Assembly: GCF_019393635.1 (NCBI RefSeq)
Contig: NC_057861.1
Span: forward strand, 78,437,327-78,501,326
Source: Dromiciops gliroides
Lineage: Eukaryota; Chordata; Mammalia; Microbiotheria; Microbiotheriidae
Direction of reading: 5' to 3'
DNA: 64,000 nucleotides
The first letter of the stretch is position 1; the number at the start of each line of letters is the position of its first letter. The notes under the pieces are model-generated. The model was not told the origin of the DNA. It worked only from the letters and a program-made list of their open reading frames with translations, and made no database searches. The position numbers and the translations under genes are program-made. Shown here one piece after another: positions 51,437 through 62,385 of this stretch.

Positions 51437-51550
51437 GATTTCCAGTTTCCAGATTTAATGTGATCTCCCAGGTAGGTTGAAGGAAAGAACCATGAATCCT
51501 GGATCTGTGATATGCTGAAGACAAAGATATATCCACAAGTTCTTGCACAG
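51437..51550 (+). pseudogene. Gene 3: KRAB-B exon with stops
   Basis: Aligns with gene 2 KRAB-B: GATTTCCAGTTTCCAGATTT against its GATGTTCAGTTTCC, then AAGGAAAGAACCATGAATCC. It ends at an intact donor ACAG|GTGAGC. The frame gives FQFPDLM and then TGA, and another stop follows. The PDL of the KRAB-B signature is the only part left. Confidence 0.75.
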
Positions 51551-52258
51551 GTGAGCCGGAGACCAGTCAGCAAGAGGCATTATCTTACCTCTAAAAATAC
51601 TCAGGCTTCTTGTGAAAAGGACATTGCTTTGGAGATTTGTTAGCAGGAAAGGACATGTGTATTGGAGCACCATTGAGCAGTCATGCTTGAGATGAACAGG
51701 CTGGTCTGTAGGAAAGTATTGGGCAATTGAGAATACCCAGGTTGGGTCTTTGAGGTTAGAGTAAAGATCTTGGTAAAGCACCATGATAGAACTGTAATGA
51801 AGCAGTTAACCAACCACAATCCTAAATGGAGAGGTGGATTCTGGCAGTTATTGGGCATGGTTGGCAAGGAGTAGATGCTGAGTGTTGGATATCCCAATCA
51901 TCCAGTGAGAAATAATGAGTTTATGGACTAAGCATTAGTGGAAGAACAAGAGAAGAGGTAGGTATGAAAAATGACATAGGGAAAGAAGGTATTGTATAAA
52001 GAACAGAGATTAGTTGGAGATTTTGCAAGAGTTCCTTGTTTGGCATGTTAGGATGCCAATAGCAGCACCCACTATGATGTGGAAGTTGTTTATAAGGGAG
52101 AGTGATGTTTTATGTTTAGGTTAGAAGCCTGATGTCTAGTTCAAATTTTCATATAAACACCTAGGGTTGAGTTTGGGGAAATTTCTTTTTTCAAGGAGGC
52201 ATAATAGGACTAATGGTTATGAAAGGTATGAATGCTGATTTGAAAGAATGAGTTACCA
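51551..52258. other. Gene 3 intron before the finger exon, unidentified
   Basis: No repeat or exon recognised up to the SINE duplication at 52243. Confidence 0.45.
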
Positions 52259-52400
52259 GGGAAGCTTGGTGGTGCAGTAGATACAGCACTGGCCTTAGAT
52301 TCAGGAGGGCCTGAGTTCAAATCTGGCCTCAGACACTTGACACTTACTAGCTATGTGACCCTGGGCAAGTAACTTAACCCTCATTGCCCTGAAAAAAACA
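52259..52400 (+). mobile_element. WSINE1/Mar1-like SINE
   Basis: Plus-strand copy. AAAGAATGAGTTACCA is duplicated at 52243-52258 and 52401-52416. Confidence 0.93.
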
Positions 52401-52821
52401 AAAGAATGAGTTACCAAGACCCAAGCATAGAGTGGAATCCTAGTCCTGATAGAAGGGGCTTGATAAAGCATGATCAGTGGAATAACCTAGGATAGGTAGG
52501 GGCCAAACTGGTTAAAATGTGGGTCCTAAAAGCTTAAGTCAGAAAAGTAGTCAAAGAATGGATTGTATACATTTCATAACATGTGAAAAGGATGTGTTTG
52601 AGGGAGATAATTTTGGAGTCAGCTGTAAAGAGGTCTTTACTAAGTGTTTGAATGCCAGGGTCATAAATCACATGGCAAGGATTCCATGTAGAAAATTTCT
52701 ATTAGGAAATAGGTTTCAAAGCCAGCTTTAAGAGCCAACAAAATTGTCTACCCCTTTGAGATATTAAAAAAAATCTCTTCTGACACTAGGACTTTCTCTT
52801 TTCCTGTTGTTTCAGGTTCTA

Positions 52822-54072
52822 ATGAATATGCCATTGTATGAAAAACAGGAATTTTCCAAAGATGTAGGTTTCTATGGGAAGACAAAGGAAGTACTTATAC
52901 AAGATTGTCCTCAGGAACCTGGTTTTACAGAAGAAGGAGAATTTGATGGAAAACTTAAAAGTCAACAAGTAAACTGCACAGGGGGTATTTTGAGGAAATC
53001 CTTTCCCCAGGAGACTGGTTTCAGAAAAATGACTAAGACTCATAAAAAAATATCAGTAGGAAGAGCCCGAGCATGTAATCAATTTGAGAAGAATTTTGGT
53101 CAGAATTCAAACCAGACTATTCACCAAAAAAATTCTATGAAAGAGAGGACCCACAAATGTGCCACCTGTGACAAAAGTTTCAAATACAATTGTGACCTTA
53201 TTCAACATCAGAGAATTCACACTGGAGAGAAGCCCTATATTTGTGATGAATGTGGAAAAAGTTTCAGTCGTAGCTCATTACTTACTCGACATGAGAGAAC
53301 TTGCACAGGAGAAAAACCTTATAGATGTAATGAATGTTGGAAAAGCTTTAGTCAAAGTTCACATCTTATTCAACACCAGAGAACTCATACTGGAGAGAAA
53401 CCTTATGATTGTATTGAGTGTGGTAAAAGCTTCATTCAGAGCTCACAGCTTATTCAGCATCAGAGAATTCATACTGGAGAGAAACCCTATGTATGTAAAG
53501 AATGTGGGAAAGGCTTCAGTTCAAGTTCCCACCTTACTCAGCATAGAAGAATTCATACTGGAGAAAGACCCTATGGATGTGATGAATGTGGGAAAGCCTT
53601 TAGTCAAAGTTCACACCTTATTCTACATCAGAGAACTCACACAGGAGAGAAACCCTACAAATGTATGGAATGTGGGAAATGCTTCAGTTGTAGCTCACAC
53701 CTTGCTCAACATCAGAGAATTCATACTGGAGAGAAACCTTTCAAATGTAATGAATGTGGTAAAGCTTTTTGTTTGAACTCACAACTTATGAGACATCAGA
53801 GAACTCACACAATAGGAGAAAAACTCTATAAATGTAATGAATGTAGCAGAGCCTTCAGTCAGAGTTCACACCTTATTCAACATCAGAGAATCCATACAGG
53901 AGAGAAACTCTATGGGTGTGTTCAGTGTGGAAAAGCCTTCAGTAGAAGCTCAAACCTTATTAGGCATCAGACAACTCATACTAGCGAGAAACTCTTTACA
54001 TGTCAACAGGGTGAGAAAGCTTTTATTAACAGCTCACAACTCAGTAAGCATCAGAGAATTCACACAAAATAA
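52822..54072 (+). CDS. Gene 3: C2H2 zinc-finger protein without KRAB, 11 fingers
   Basis: Unbroken frame of 416 codons from ATG 52822 (a second ATG is at 52828) to TAA 54070-54072. The exon begins at 52816 after acceptor CCTGTTGTTTCAG. In the frame normally delivered by a KRAB-B exon (phase 1) the exon would meet TGA within nine codons. In the finger frame it has its own ATG two codons inside the exon, so I chose 52822. The spacer (about 110 residues) contains KSFPQE, HKK and a one-cysteine vestigial finger. There are 11 fingers from about 53149 to 54066. Nine are canonical. Finger 2 ends in cysteine (RTC, a C2HC finger). Finger 11 has CQQG, losing its second cysteine. The linker between fingers 8 and 9 has one extra residue (HTIGEKL). 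It probably binds DNA; with its KRAB exons dead, KAP1-type repression is not expected from this sequence. It could also be a decaying gene whose finger exon has not yet broken. Confidence 0.85.
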   Translation: MNMPLYEKQEFSKDVGFYGKTKEVLIQDCPQEPGFTEEGEFDGKLKSQQVNCTGGILRKSFPQETGFRKMTKTHKKISVGRARACNQFEKNFGQNSNQTIHQKNSMKERTHKCATCDKSFKYNCDLIQHQRIHTGEKPYICDECGKSFSRSSLLTRHERTCTGEKPYRCNECWKSFSQSSHLIQHQRTHTGEKPYDCIECGKSFIQSSQLIQHQRIHTGEKPYVCKECGKGFSSSSHLTQHRRIHTGERPYGCDECGKAFSQSSHLILHQRTHTGEKPYKCMECGKCFSCSSHLAQHQRIHTGEKPFKCNECGKAFCLNSQLMRHQRTHTIGEKLYKCNECSRAFSQSSHLIQHQRIHTGEKLYGCVQCGKAFSRSSNLIRHQTTHTSEKLFTCQQGEKAFINSSQLSKHQRIHTK

Positions 54073-54875
54073 TTGTTCTTGGAGATTTAATTGTAGAAAA
54101 ATTTAATTGTAGAAATTCTGTCAAAGTTCTGCTTTTATTCAACTTGAGATAATTCATATAATCATTGGCAAATCACTTGAGCCCCAATTTCCTTATCTCT
54201 AAAGTGGGGTTATTAACACTTGAATTACTGACCTCATAGACTTGTGAGGAAAGCACTTTGTAAACCTTAAAGCACTATATCAATGTATGTTCTATAAGAA
54301 AGAAAGCTTATGAACATAACAGATGTGTCAAATCCTTCAATGTCTGCTCAGCCTTTATTCAGTAAAAGTATATCACAGAGTTATTTGTGGAATGTAATAT
54401 AAAAGGGAAGGCATCAGTCAATATTGGTTATCTAGGACTGTAACATCATAGGATCACATATTTAAAGCTGGAGAAGTATCTCAAATTATCTAATCCAAGC
54501 CTCTCACTTTATAGAAAAGGAAACCGAGCCCCAAAGAGATTGTTGTCTGCCTAGGATCATGTGGGTAGTAAAAGACAGAGCTAGGCTTTGAACCCAGATT
54601 TTCTTGATTCATAATCTAGCATTCTTTCTGATGCATCAAGCATCCTCATAGAATCTTTGAAATTGAATGCCTCAGAACTCTTTTAATCCAAGCCCCCTGT
54701 CTTACTGTTAAGGGAACTGAAGCCTAGTGAGGTTCAGTGAGTTGCCCAAGGTCACCTAGCTGGTGAGTGGAAGAGGCAGGCCTAGGTCTCAGTTTTTTAA
54801 AATTATAATACAGTGTTATTTCCCCTATACAATGTTGCTTACAAGAGATTAGAATTCGTTGAAATAAAATCATTA
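54073..54875 (+). other. Downstream of gene 3: decayed fingers and MIR-type repeats
   Basis: About 54110-54165 (TCTGTCAAAGTTCTGC, TTATTCAACTTGAGATAATTC) and about 54300-54400 (GAAAGCTTATGAACATAAC, CAGCCTTTATTCAG) are eroded finger units. About 54180-54290 is MIR-like, and 54460-54630 and 54650-54790 are reverse MIR-like pieces. Confidence 0.55.
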
Positions 54876-55036
54876 GCAGGCAGCTAGGTGGCACAGTGGA
54901 TAAAGCACTGGCCCTGGATTCAGGAGGACCTGAGTTCAAATTCGGCCTCAGACACTTGACACTTACTAGCTGTGTGACCCCAGGCAAGTCACTTAACTCT
55001 CATTGCCCCACAAAACAAAAACAAACAAAAAAACAA
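54876..55036 (+). mobile_element. WSINE1/Mar1-like SINE
   Basis: Plus-strand copy with an AAACAAAAAC tail. GAAATAAAATCATTA is duplicated at 54861-54875 and 55037-55051. Confidence 0.92.
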
Positions 55037-55051
55037 GAAATAAAATCATTA

Positions 55052-55740
55052 AATCACTAGTACCCTAGTTAGCCTTATGGAACAGACAATTTTTTTTATA
55101 ACATTGACTGCTTATTCATTTCATTTTTTCTGCTTTTAAAAGGCTATTCATATAATATTCATTTTGCCTAAGGTCTGAAGATGTTTGAATTTTACTCAGT
55201 AAAGGCAGTAAGATGTTTCTTGAGATCTTTGAGATGAATGACTTGACCAGATCTATAAGAAATAGTATTTTGGAAATCATATGAAATATCTATATAAGTA
55301 CTTTGTATAATTTTAAATGCTGTGTAAATGTTAGCTGTTATATGAATTGGAATGGGGAGAGAATCAGGGAATAGAGACCTATTAGGAGGCTGTTGCAGTA
55401 GTTAAGATGGGTGGTGATGATAGTCTTTAAAGTGTACATCCTAGGATGTGACAGAGGCAAGTGAAAAAATTCAGATATAGTGCTCTAGGAATGTTTGGGG
55501 AAGGAGAAATCACTTTTACCTAGGGCAGAGAGAATTATTGAGCTTAGGAAAGAGTTCCTAACTTATGCACTAAACCTTTTCATTCCATAAGCATAGTAGT
55601 ATCTACTTTGCCAATCCCTGAATATTCAAAGACAAAAATTAAATGGCTCTTGCCCTGAAGGAGATTATGTTCCATTGTAGGACAAACTCCAAAATAAATA
55701 AAAGTAAATAAACAGTAAACATTTATTAGCTGCCTATGTG
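55052..55740. other. Intergenic, unidentified
   Basis: AT-rich; no gene. A scrap of the dispersed TAAACATTTATTAGCTGCC repeat is at about 55715-55745. Confidence 0.4.
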
Positions 55741-55744
55741 CCAG

Positions 55745-55985
55745 GCAGCTAGTTGGCAAAGTGGATAGAGTGCCTGGCCTGGATTGAGGAAGACTCCTTT
55801 TTGTGAGTTCAAGTATGGCCTCAGAATCTTACTCGTTGATGATCCTGAACAAGTCACTTAACCCTGTTTGCCTCAGTTTCTCATCTGTAAAATGAGCTGG
55901 AGAAGGAAATGGCAAACCATTTCAGTATCTTTGCCAAGAAAACCCCAAATGAGGTCATGAAGAGTCAGACATGATTCAACAATAG
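55745..55985 (+). mobile_element. tRNA-SINE with RTE-type 3' tail
   Basis: Head GGCAGCTAGTTGGCAAAGTG, core GCCTCAGTTTCTCATC, tail GCCAAGAAAACCCCAAATG and AAGAGTCAGACATGATTC. Confidence 0.78.
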
Positions 55986-57605
55986 TGCTGCATACTGTGC
56001 TAAGTGCTTGGGCTACAAAAAGAGGCAAAAGATAGTTCCTGTCTTTAAGGAGTTTACAATCTAATGGGAGAGACAACATGACAAGCAAATAAATACAAAG
56101 CAAGCTATATCCAGAATAAATGAGAAATAAGATAGAGAAGGCACTAAAATTAAGAGGAGTTGGGAAAGGCTTTCTGTAAAAGATGGGATTTTAGTTGGGA
56201 CTTGAAGGAAGCCAGGCAAGTTAAATAGAAAATACAAAGCAATTTCTAGAAGGGAGGGCACTAATAACTAAAGGGGATCAGGAGAGGTCAGAGGTTCCCA
56301 AATGTTCTTGTCTCATGACACCCTTAGTGTTTTAGTATAAATTTTTTTACAGTACCCCTAGACCAAAAGAAATACTAAATAGTTCTAACAGTGTGACTCT
56401 GAACAAGTCACTGAACTCTGGACCTTAGATTCCTCATTTGTACAGTGAGAGGGTTGGACTTAATTCCCTCAAAGTTCCCTTCTATCTGTAAATCCAGAGT
56501 ATTAATTGAGGTAGGTACTATAGGTATTACCACCCCCGTTTTATGAAGAAACAGGTTGAGGTAGCAAAGTTACTTATGTCTGTGGTTTTATAGCTCATGG
56601 GTGCTGAAGGTAGGATGTAAGCACAAATCTTCCTGACTCCAAGTCTAGCAATATCCACCACTCCATGCTACTTCCCATGTCGATGGAATTATGTGTGAGC
56701 AAGAGAAACAGGGACATGAGGAGCAGATATGGGAGGGAAGATGGTGAAGGCATAGGAAAAGGAATCAGTGGAATCAACAAGTATTTATTAAACCCCTACA
56801 ATGTGACGGGCACTGTGTTCAATGCTGGGGATGCAAAGAAAGGCAAATAATCTGAAGCAGCTCACTTTCTAATGTAAGATAATGTGCAAAAAATTATACA
56901 TACAACATACATGCAATGTGATTAAACAGAAGGACATTTCAGAGGGAAGGCACTAGCAGTGGGAAGTGAAAATGAGATTCCTCCTGTAGAAGGTGGAATT
57001 TAAACTTTTTTTTTAATTAAGTTTAACTTTTTTTGAGCAGAAATGTGCTTTCCCACTCTTCCCTGATCCCCACCCCCACTGAGAAAAAAAATTGCAAACA
57101 TGTATAGTCAAAGAAGACTTCCACACTGGGCAGGTCTATCAATGTTCTCATCTCTGTCTCTGTCTCTCTGGATCAGGAAGTAGGTAACATGTTTCATCAT
57201 GAGTTTTGGGATTAGGGTTAGAAGGTGGGATTAAACTAAATTTTTTTAAAGGTATTTTTAATCAACCAAATCTGTCTTCTCTCATCCACCCCTCTTGAGA
57301 ACAAAATAAAAATCCACTGCAAGCTTGTGTGGTAAAGCAAAATTGATTTCCACATTGGCCATATCTAAAAAAATGTTTCATTCTGCACTCAGTCTACCTC
57401 TTGGGTAGTGGATAGCATGTTTAATCACTTGTCCTCTGGAATCTGGCATTTAGTTATTAACATTGATCAGAGTTCCTAGTGTTTTTAGAGTTGTTTGTAT
57501 ATACCATATTGTTATCATTGTAAAGATTGTTCTGCTTCTGTTCACTTTGCATCAATTCATCTGAGTCTTCCCAGATTTCTCAGAAACTATCCCTTTCATA
57601 ATTTA
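55986..57605. repeat. Intergenic: dispersed ancient repeats and a reverse L1 3' end
   Basis: About 55990-56250 and 56775-57000 are two copies of the dispersed repeat (GTGCTAAGTGCTTGGGC...; CAAGTATTTATTAAACCCC...). About 56395-56620 is MIR-like. About 57000-57600 is an old L1 3' end in reverse that continues after the SINE to about 57930. Confidence 0.55.
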
Positions 57606-57757
57606 TTATTATTATTTTTTTTGGTGAGGCAATGGGGGTTAAGTGACTTGCCCAGGGTCACACAGCTAGTAAGTGTTAAGTGTCTGAGGTCCGATTTGAA
57701 CTCAGGTCCTCTTGACTCCAGGGCCGGTGCTCTATCCACTGGCCACCTAGCTGCCCC
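57606..57757 (-). mobile_element. WSINE1/Mar1-like SINE nested in old L1
   Basis: Reverse copy. CTTTCATAATTT (about 57593) and TTTTCATAATTT (about 57758) form a duplication with one change. Confidence 0.88.
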
Positions 57758-58449
57758 CTTTTCATAATTTCTTAACAGCACAATATTATTCTTTCACTGA
57801 TACCATAACCTGTTCAGTCATTTCCCAATTGATGGCATCCCTTCAGTATCTAATTCTTTGCCACTGGGGGGAAAATCTGTAATAAATATCTTTGTACTCG
57901 TGGGTACTTTTCCTTTTTCTGGGTTCAACAGAGTCTTTAGTGTCACGTGAGAGGAGTGGGAAAGGCTAGTGTGCTGAATCACTTTAGGAAAATCACTTTG
58001 GCAGCTGAATGCAAGGATGTATAGAATTGGGGAGAGAGTTGAAGCAGGAAAAACAACCAGAAAGCTATTGCAAGGGTCCGATTTTTCCATGATAAATGCC
58101 TATACCATATTAGCAGCTGTGCCACAGTAGAAAAGTGAGTATATGAGAGATGTGAAGGTAAAAATGACAGGACTTGGTAACAGATTGTTGGGTGGGAAGA
58201 TAATTCAGTTTTGGACATGTTGCATTTGAAATGCCTATGAGAGTTTTAGTTCGAGATGTCCAAAAAGTAGTGGGTTATTAAGAAATGAGAAATTACTTCT
58301 GGGACAGCGCCTGGCAGGAACAGCATGAGCCCTGCATCAGTGAACATTTAATTAAGTTCTCCTGGGCTCCAGAGCCATTCTTACGCTATTCCCCAACAAT
58401 TGTTTTCTTGTCCCCATACTGCTCCCTCTAAGGTGGTCTTCTCAGGACC
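57758..58449. other. Old L1 remainder and unidentified sequence
   Basis: 57758-57930 continues the reverse L1 (CATTTCCCAATTGATGGC). 57930-58449 was not identified; GC content begins to rise near 58420. Confidence 0.45.
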
Positions 58450-58850
58450 CGGGCTCTCTGTGCTGGGCCGAGATAAGAAGCTACATGGCGGGAGGTTCTG
58501 CGGAAAGTGAACCAAAGAGACAACTCCTCCCGCTGCCTAGAGGCTTCGAGGTCGGCCTCAGAGTGGCCGGTGGGCGGGTCGGAGGGGCAGCACTTCCGGT
58601 TTTAGGGGTTGAGCGGAGCTTGGGTACCCCCATCAGTCAGTCTCGGGAGGTAGGGAAGGGCTGTTTGCCCGATCGTAGTGTTGCGAATGGGAGTGCCAGG
58701 TTGGGCGGGCCAGGGCTGGCTGCTGTCATCCTTGCCCAGGAGGTAAGCAAACACCCGGCATTTCCTGGAGGGGGGCTATTCTGCTGCGGGCAGCCTCAGG
58801 GAAGGGCTGAGGTCACCCTGGGGAGTCCCGCAGGCTATATGTAGCAGAGT
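58450..58850 (+). promoter_or_regulatory. CpG island promoter of a presumed fourth KRAB zinc-finger gene
   Basis: GC- and CpG-rich block of about 400 bp like those of genes 2 and 3, with donor GGAG|GTAAGC after 58742 (another candidate is GGAG|GTAGGG after 58648). No KRAB or finger exon occurs downstream within the window, so the gene would continue beyond 64000. Identity as a zinc-finger promoter is inferred only from the tandem layout. Confidence 0.55.
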
Positions 58851-59600
58851 GGAATTCGAACCCAGGGCGCCTCACTGTGGCCCCACAGCTCCGGCAAAGA
58901 TAGGCTCCTTTGGACACATGCTTCTCTCTGCCTCTGCCCCTGTATCCCCGCTCCTCCCTTCTCCTCCAGGTCCTGGCTGCTGTAGTGATCTCTTGTGCAT
59001 TTTCACTCTCTTACTCATCCTGGTTCCTTTCCCTCTGCCTACAAACATGCTCAGTTCTCTCCCGTCTTAAAATAAAGAGCTTAATTCCCTTAACTTTTCC
59101 TCTTTCATTCAACTTCCATTCAATTCTTACCTCCTTTCCTCCTCCCCTTCATTCTCCGTTATCTAAAGTAGCCAATAAGCATTTATTAAGCGCCTACTAT
59201 GTGCCAGGCACTGAACTAAGCTCCGAGGATACAAAAAACATAAAACAGTCTCCACCCTCAAGGAGCTCACAGTCTAATGGGGGAGACAACATGCAAACAA
59301 CTATGTATGAACAAGATACCTACAGAATAAACTGAAGATAACCAGCGAAGGGAAGGCACAGGCTTTATCCTGGATTTCTGCTCTTCACTGTCAACTTCTT
59401 TCAAGCTTTCTCCTATCACTCTAGTGAAAATTTCTAAGAAGTCAACAGTAACCTATCATTCTTCAAATCCAGTGGCCCTTCCCCAGCCCCTTCCCCCTCT
59501 CCCTATTCCACCCACCTCCCCCCATTAACTTTGACTTCTCAACACATTTTAATCCTCCAGAACATTCTCTTTTACTGGTTACACTCTTACCTTGGCTTAA
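58851..59600 (+). repeat. L2-like sequence and dispersed ancient repeat
   Basis: About 58970-59160 and 59355-59600 are L2-like, pyrimidine-rich. About 59165-59345 is the best copy of the dispersed repeat: AAGCATTTATTAAGCGCC, CTATGTGCCAGGCACTGAAC, CTCAAGGAGCTCACAGTC, GGGGAGACAACATGC. Related copies are noted at 4905, 7270, 9955, 15725, 18785, 21785, 34725, 35545, 55990 and 56775. Confidence 0.6.
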
Positions 59601-59615
59601 AAAAACCTGTTGATT

Positions 59616-59774
59616 GGGCAGCCAGGTGACTCAGTGGATAAAGCACCCACCTTGGATTCAGGAGGACTTGAGTTAAAAACCGGCCTCACACACTTGACAC
59701 TTACTAGCTGTGTGGCCTTGGGCAAGTCACTTAACCCCCTTTGCCCTGCAAAAAACAACAATAACAACAACAAC
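59616..59774 (+). mobile_element. WSINE1/Mar1-like SINE
   Basis: Plus-strand copy with an AACAACAACAAC tail. AAACCTGTTGATT is duplicated at 59603-59615 and 59775-59787. Confidence 0.92.
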
Positions 59775-59787
59775 AAACCTGTTGATT

Positions 59788-60136
59788 TTATATTCTCTTT
59801 TTTTTTCCTTCACTGTTTTATCATTCTTTTCCCAGTCTCTTAATGTGGGATATTATCAGATTTTGTTCTCAGCCTTTTTCTCTTCCTCTTTTCTCTTCTT
59901 TATCAATATAAATAATTTCCATGGCTTTAACTGTCATTTTTATGCAGATTCCCAAATATTACATATCTCCAGTTATAACATATCCTATACTTCACCTCAC
60001 ATGTTTTTTCCTAATTTTTATCTTTAAATTTTGAACTTGCACACCAAAAAAGATCATTCCCATGTACACAAAAGAAAACAAAAAAGATTCTATGCAAATC
60101 TGTGAATTTCCATTACATGCTGTGTGCTTCAAAAAA

Positions 60137-60140
<4 letters not shown>
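59788..60140 (+). repeat. L2-like sequence
   Basis: TCCATGGCTTTAACTGTC and CAGATTCCCAAATATTAC fit plus-sense L2. The end is not identified. Confidence 0.5.
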
Positions 60141-60167
<27 letters not shown>

Positions 60168-60169
60168 AC
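60141..60169. repeat. (AT)n microsatellite
   Basis: About 13 AT units immediately before the SINE at 60172. Confidence 0.95.
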
Positions 60170-60171
60170 TG

Positions 60172-60306
60172 GGGGCAGCTAGGGGCGCAGTGGATAAAGC
60201 ACCAGCCTTGGATTCAGGAGGACCTGAGTTCACATTTGGCCTCAGACACTTGACACTTATTAGCTGTGTGACCCTGGGCAAGTCACTTAACCTTCATTGC
60301 CCCGCA
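60172..60306 (+). mobile_element. WSINE1/Mar1-like SINE
   Basis: Plus-strand copy from GGGGGCAGCTAGGGGCGC to CATTGCCCCGCAAATATA. Inserted in AT-rich simple sequence, so the duplication cannot be delimited. Confidence 0.88.
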
Positions 60307-60398
60307 AATATATATCACTATAATAAATTCTATACACTTGCAAAAGTAACATGTATTTATCTGTTTCCTTCTAAATTTCTTTTTGTCCTGTATGTTTA

Positions 60399-60557
60399 GT
60401 TTTTTTTTTCCTTTTTTTTTTCCAGGGCAATGGGGGTTAAGTGACTTGCCCAGGGTTACACAGCTAGTAAGTGTCAAGTGTCTGAGGCCGGATTTGAACT
60501 CAGGTCCTTCTGAATCCAGGGCTGGTGCTTTATCCACTGCGCCACCTAGCGGCCCCG
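60399..60557 (-). mobile_element. WSINE1/Mar1-like SINE
   Basis: Reverse copy. GTCCTGTATGTTTA is duplicated at 60385-60398 and 60558-60571. Confidence 0.93.
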
Positions 60558-60639
60558 GTCCTGTATGTTTAAAAAACGTTTTAGTGGCTCTCATTTGGGG
60601 CATCAGTGTTGTTAATCTCCTCCTCATCCCTCTTCCCCC

Positions 60640-61195
60640 CAAAAAAAATGAAAGAAAGAAATACTATTGTAACAAGCTCAATTAAGCAAAACACAAACAG
60701 TAGCTGTGTCCAAAACTATATATCCCTATCTGCACTTTTAATCCATAACCTCTTTGTCACCTAGGTAATAGGCTTCATCATGGTTCCTCTGGAGACATGA
60801 TTGGTTGTTACATTGATCAGAATCCTTGTCTTTCAAAATTGTTTACTTTACAATGTTGCTCTTGTATAAATCATTCTCCTGGTTCTTGTCACTTCACTGT
60901 GATTCAGATCATACTATCCAGGATTATCTGAAATTGTTTCTTTTGGAATTTTGTATGGCCCAATAATGTTCCATTACATTCATATATCACAATTAGTTCA
61001 TCTGTTCCCTGTCTGAGGAGCAGACTAAGGTACTTTCTTAGATTCTATTTTTTTTTCTTTTTAATCCCTTTTAGGATCAGGAAGTTTATTTTGCTTGTGA
61101 CTATTCCCTCTCCAGTATTGTCCTTCCTTTTAATCGTCTCTTCCTATCCCTGATTGTTTCCCTGTTCAGTTTGATGTATTTTATTGTTTGTGACC
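60640..61195 (-). mobile_element. Old L1 3' end, reverse
   Basis: CCATTACATTCATATATCAC and TTTAGGATCAGGAAG-type sequence fit a strongly diverged reverse L1. Limits uncertain. Confidence 0.5.
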
Positions 61196-61209
61196 GTATG
61201 TTTATGTTT

Positions 61210-61362
61210 TTGTTTTTTTTTTTTGGTGAGGCAAGTGGGGTTAAGTGACTTGCCCAGGGTCACACAGCTAGTAAGTGTTAAGTGTCTGAGGCTGGATTTG
61301 AACTCAGGTCCTCCTGAATCCAGGGCCGGTGCTTTATCCACTGTGCCATCTAGCTGCCCCCT
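61210..61362 (-). mobile_element. WSINE1/Mar1-like SINE
   Basis: Reverse copy. GTATGTTTATGTTT is duplicated at 61196-61209 and 61363-61376. Confidence 0.93.
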
Positions 61363-61376
61363 GTATGTTTATGTTT

Positions 61377-62210
61377 AATCATCCTTTATCCATTTCTGAT
61401 AAGTGAGGTTCACCTGATCCCCATGTCTTCCACCCTTCTTCCATGTTTATATATATACTTCTCATGCACCCTAATTATGAGAAATAGTAAATTCTTTCCT
61501 CCTTTTTACTGTAGTGTATTCCTTTTGTCTTCTTTTCTCTTTCCCCTATTGAATTCCTCAATACAGAATCAATCCATTCAAAAGGCCTCCATTTTTCTTA
61601 ATTAACTCCCTCATTACTCTTTGCAGACATTAAAGTTCTAAAGAAATACTTGTTTCTTCTTCCCTTCTTAGAATGTTAGTACTACATCATCATACAACTC
61701 TTTCCAAATGTTCAAATACATTTCTCTAGGGTTCTCTGCTGGCTGTGTTTGTAGTCTGAAGTTTCTACTTGGCTAGACATTTTCATCAGGAATCCAGTCT
61801 TCTATACCTTTAAAAAACCATTTTTTCCTCCTGAAGAATTCTACTTAGCTTTGCAGGATATTATTGTTGGTCTTAAGCATATATAATTTGCCTTTTGGAA
61901 TATCATATTCCAGTATCTCTTCTCATCTATATGAGGAACTTCTAAGTCTTGTGTTATTCTGTTGTTCTTTGGTACAAATACTTTGGTACTTGCTTCTTTC
62001 TGGATACTTGGCAGTATTCTTTTCTTTACACGGGAGTTCTGGATTTGGGCTGTGGCATTCCTGAGGCTTTACCTTTTTTGGATTCTTTTGAGATGATTGA
62101 TGCATTCTTTCTATCTTTACTTTTGCTCTCTGTTCTAATAGCTCTGGATAGATATATTAAGATATCATCTATATTAAGATATATTAAATATTAATTATAT
62201 TATATATTAC
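61377..62210. other. AT-rich stretch, perhaps old LINE
   Basis: No feature identified with confidence. The sequence is T-rich in the manner of reverse LINE DNA, but no diagnostic phrase was found. It ends in a run of ATATTAAATATTAATTATA type. Confidence 0.35.
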
Positions 62211-62224
62211 GGTAGATCCTTTTT

Positions 62225-62371
62225 TTTTTTTTAGTGAGGCAATTGGAGTTAAGTGACTTGCCCAGGGTCACATACCTAGTAAGTGTTAAGTGTCTGAGAC
62301 TGGATTTGAACTCAGATCCTCCTGAATCCAGGGCCTGTGCTCTATCCACTGCACCACCTAGCTGCCCCTGA
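62225..62371 (-). mobile_element. WSINE1/Mar1-like SINE
   Basis: Reverse copy. GGTAGATCCTTTTT is duplicated at 62211-62224 and 62372-62385. Confidence 0.93.
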
Positions 62372-62385
62372 GGTAGATCCTTTTT

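Noticed and set aside
51158-51463. Open frame over the gene 3 KRAB-B region (and the 200-codon minus-strand frame 50971-51573)
   Set aside because: Neither corresponds to the KRAB-B frame, and the minus-strand frame covers intron, decayed exon and flank without any recognisable domain.
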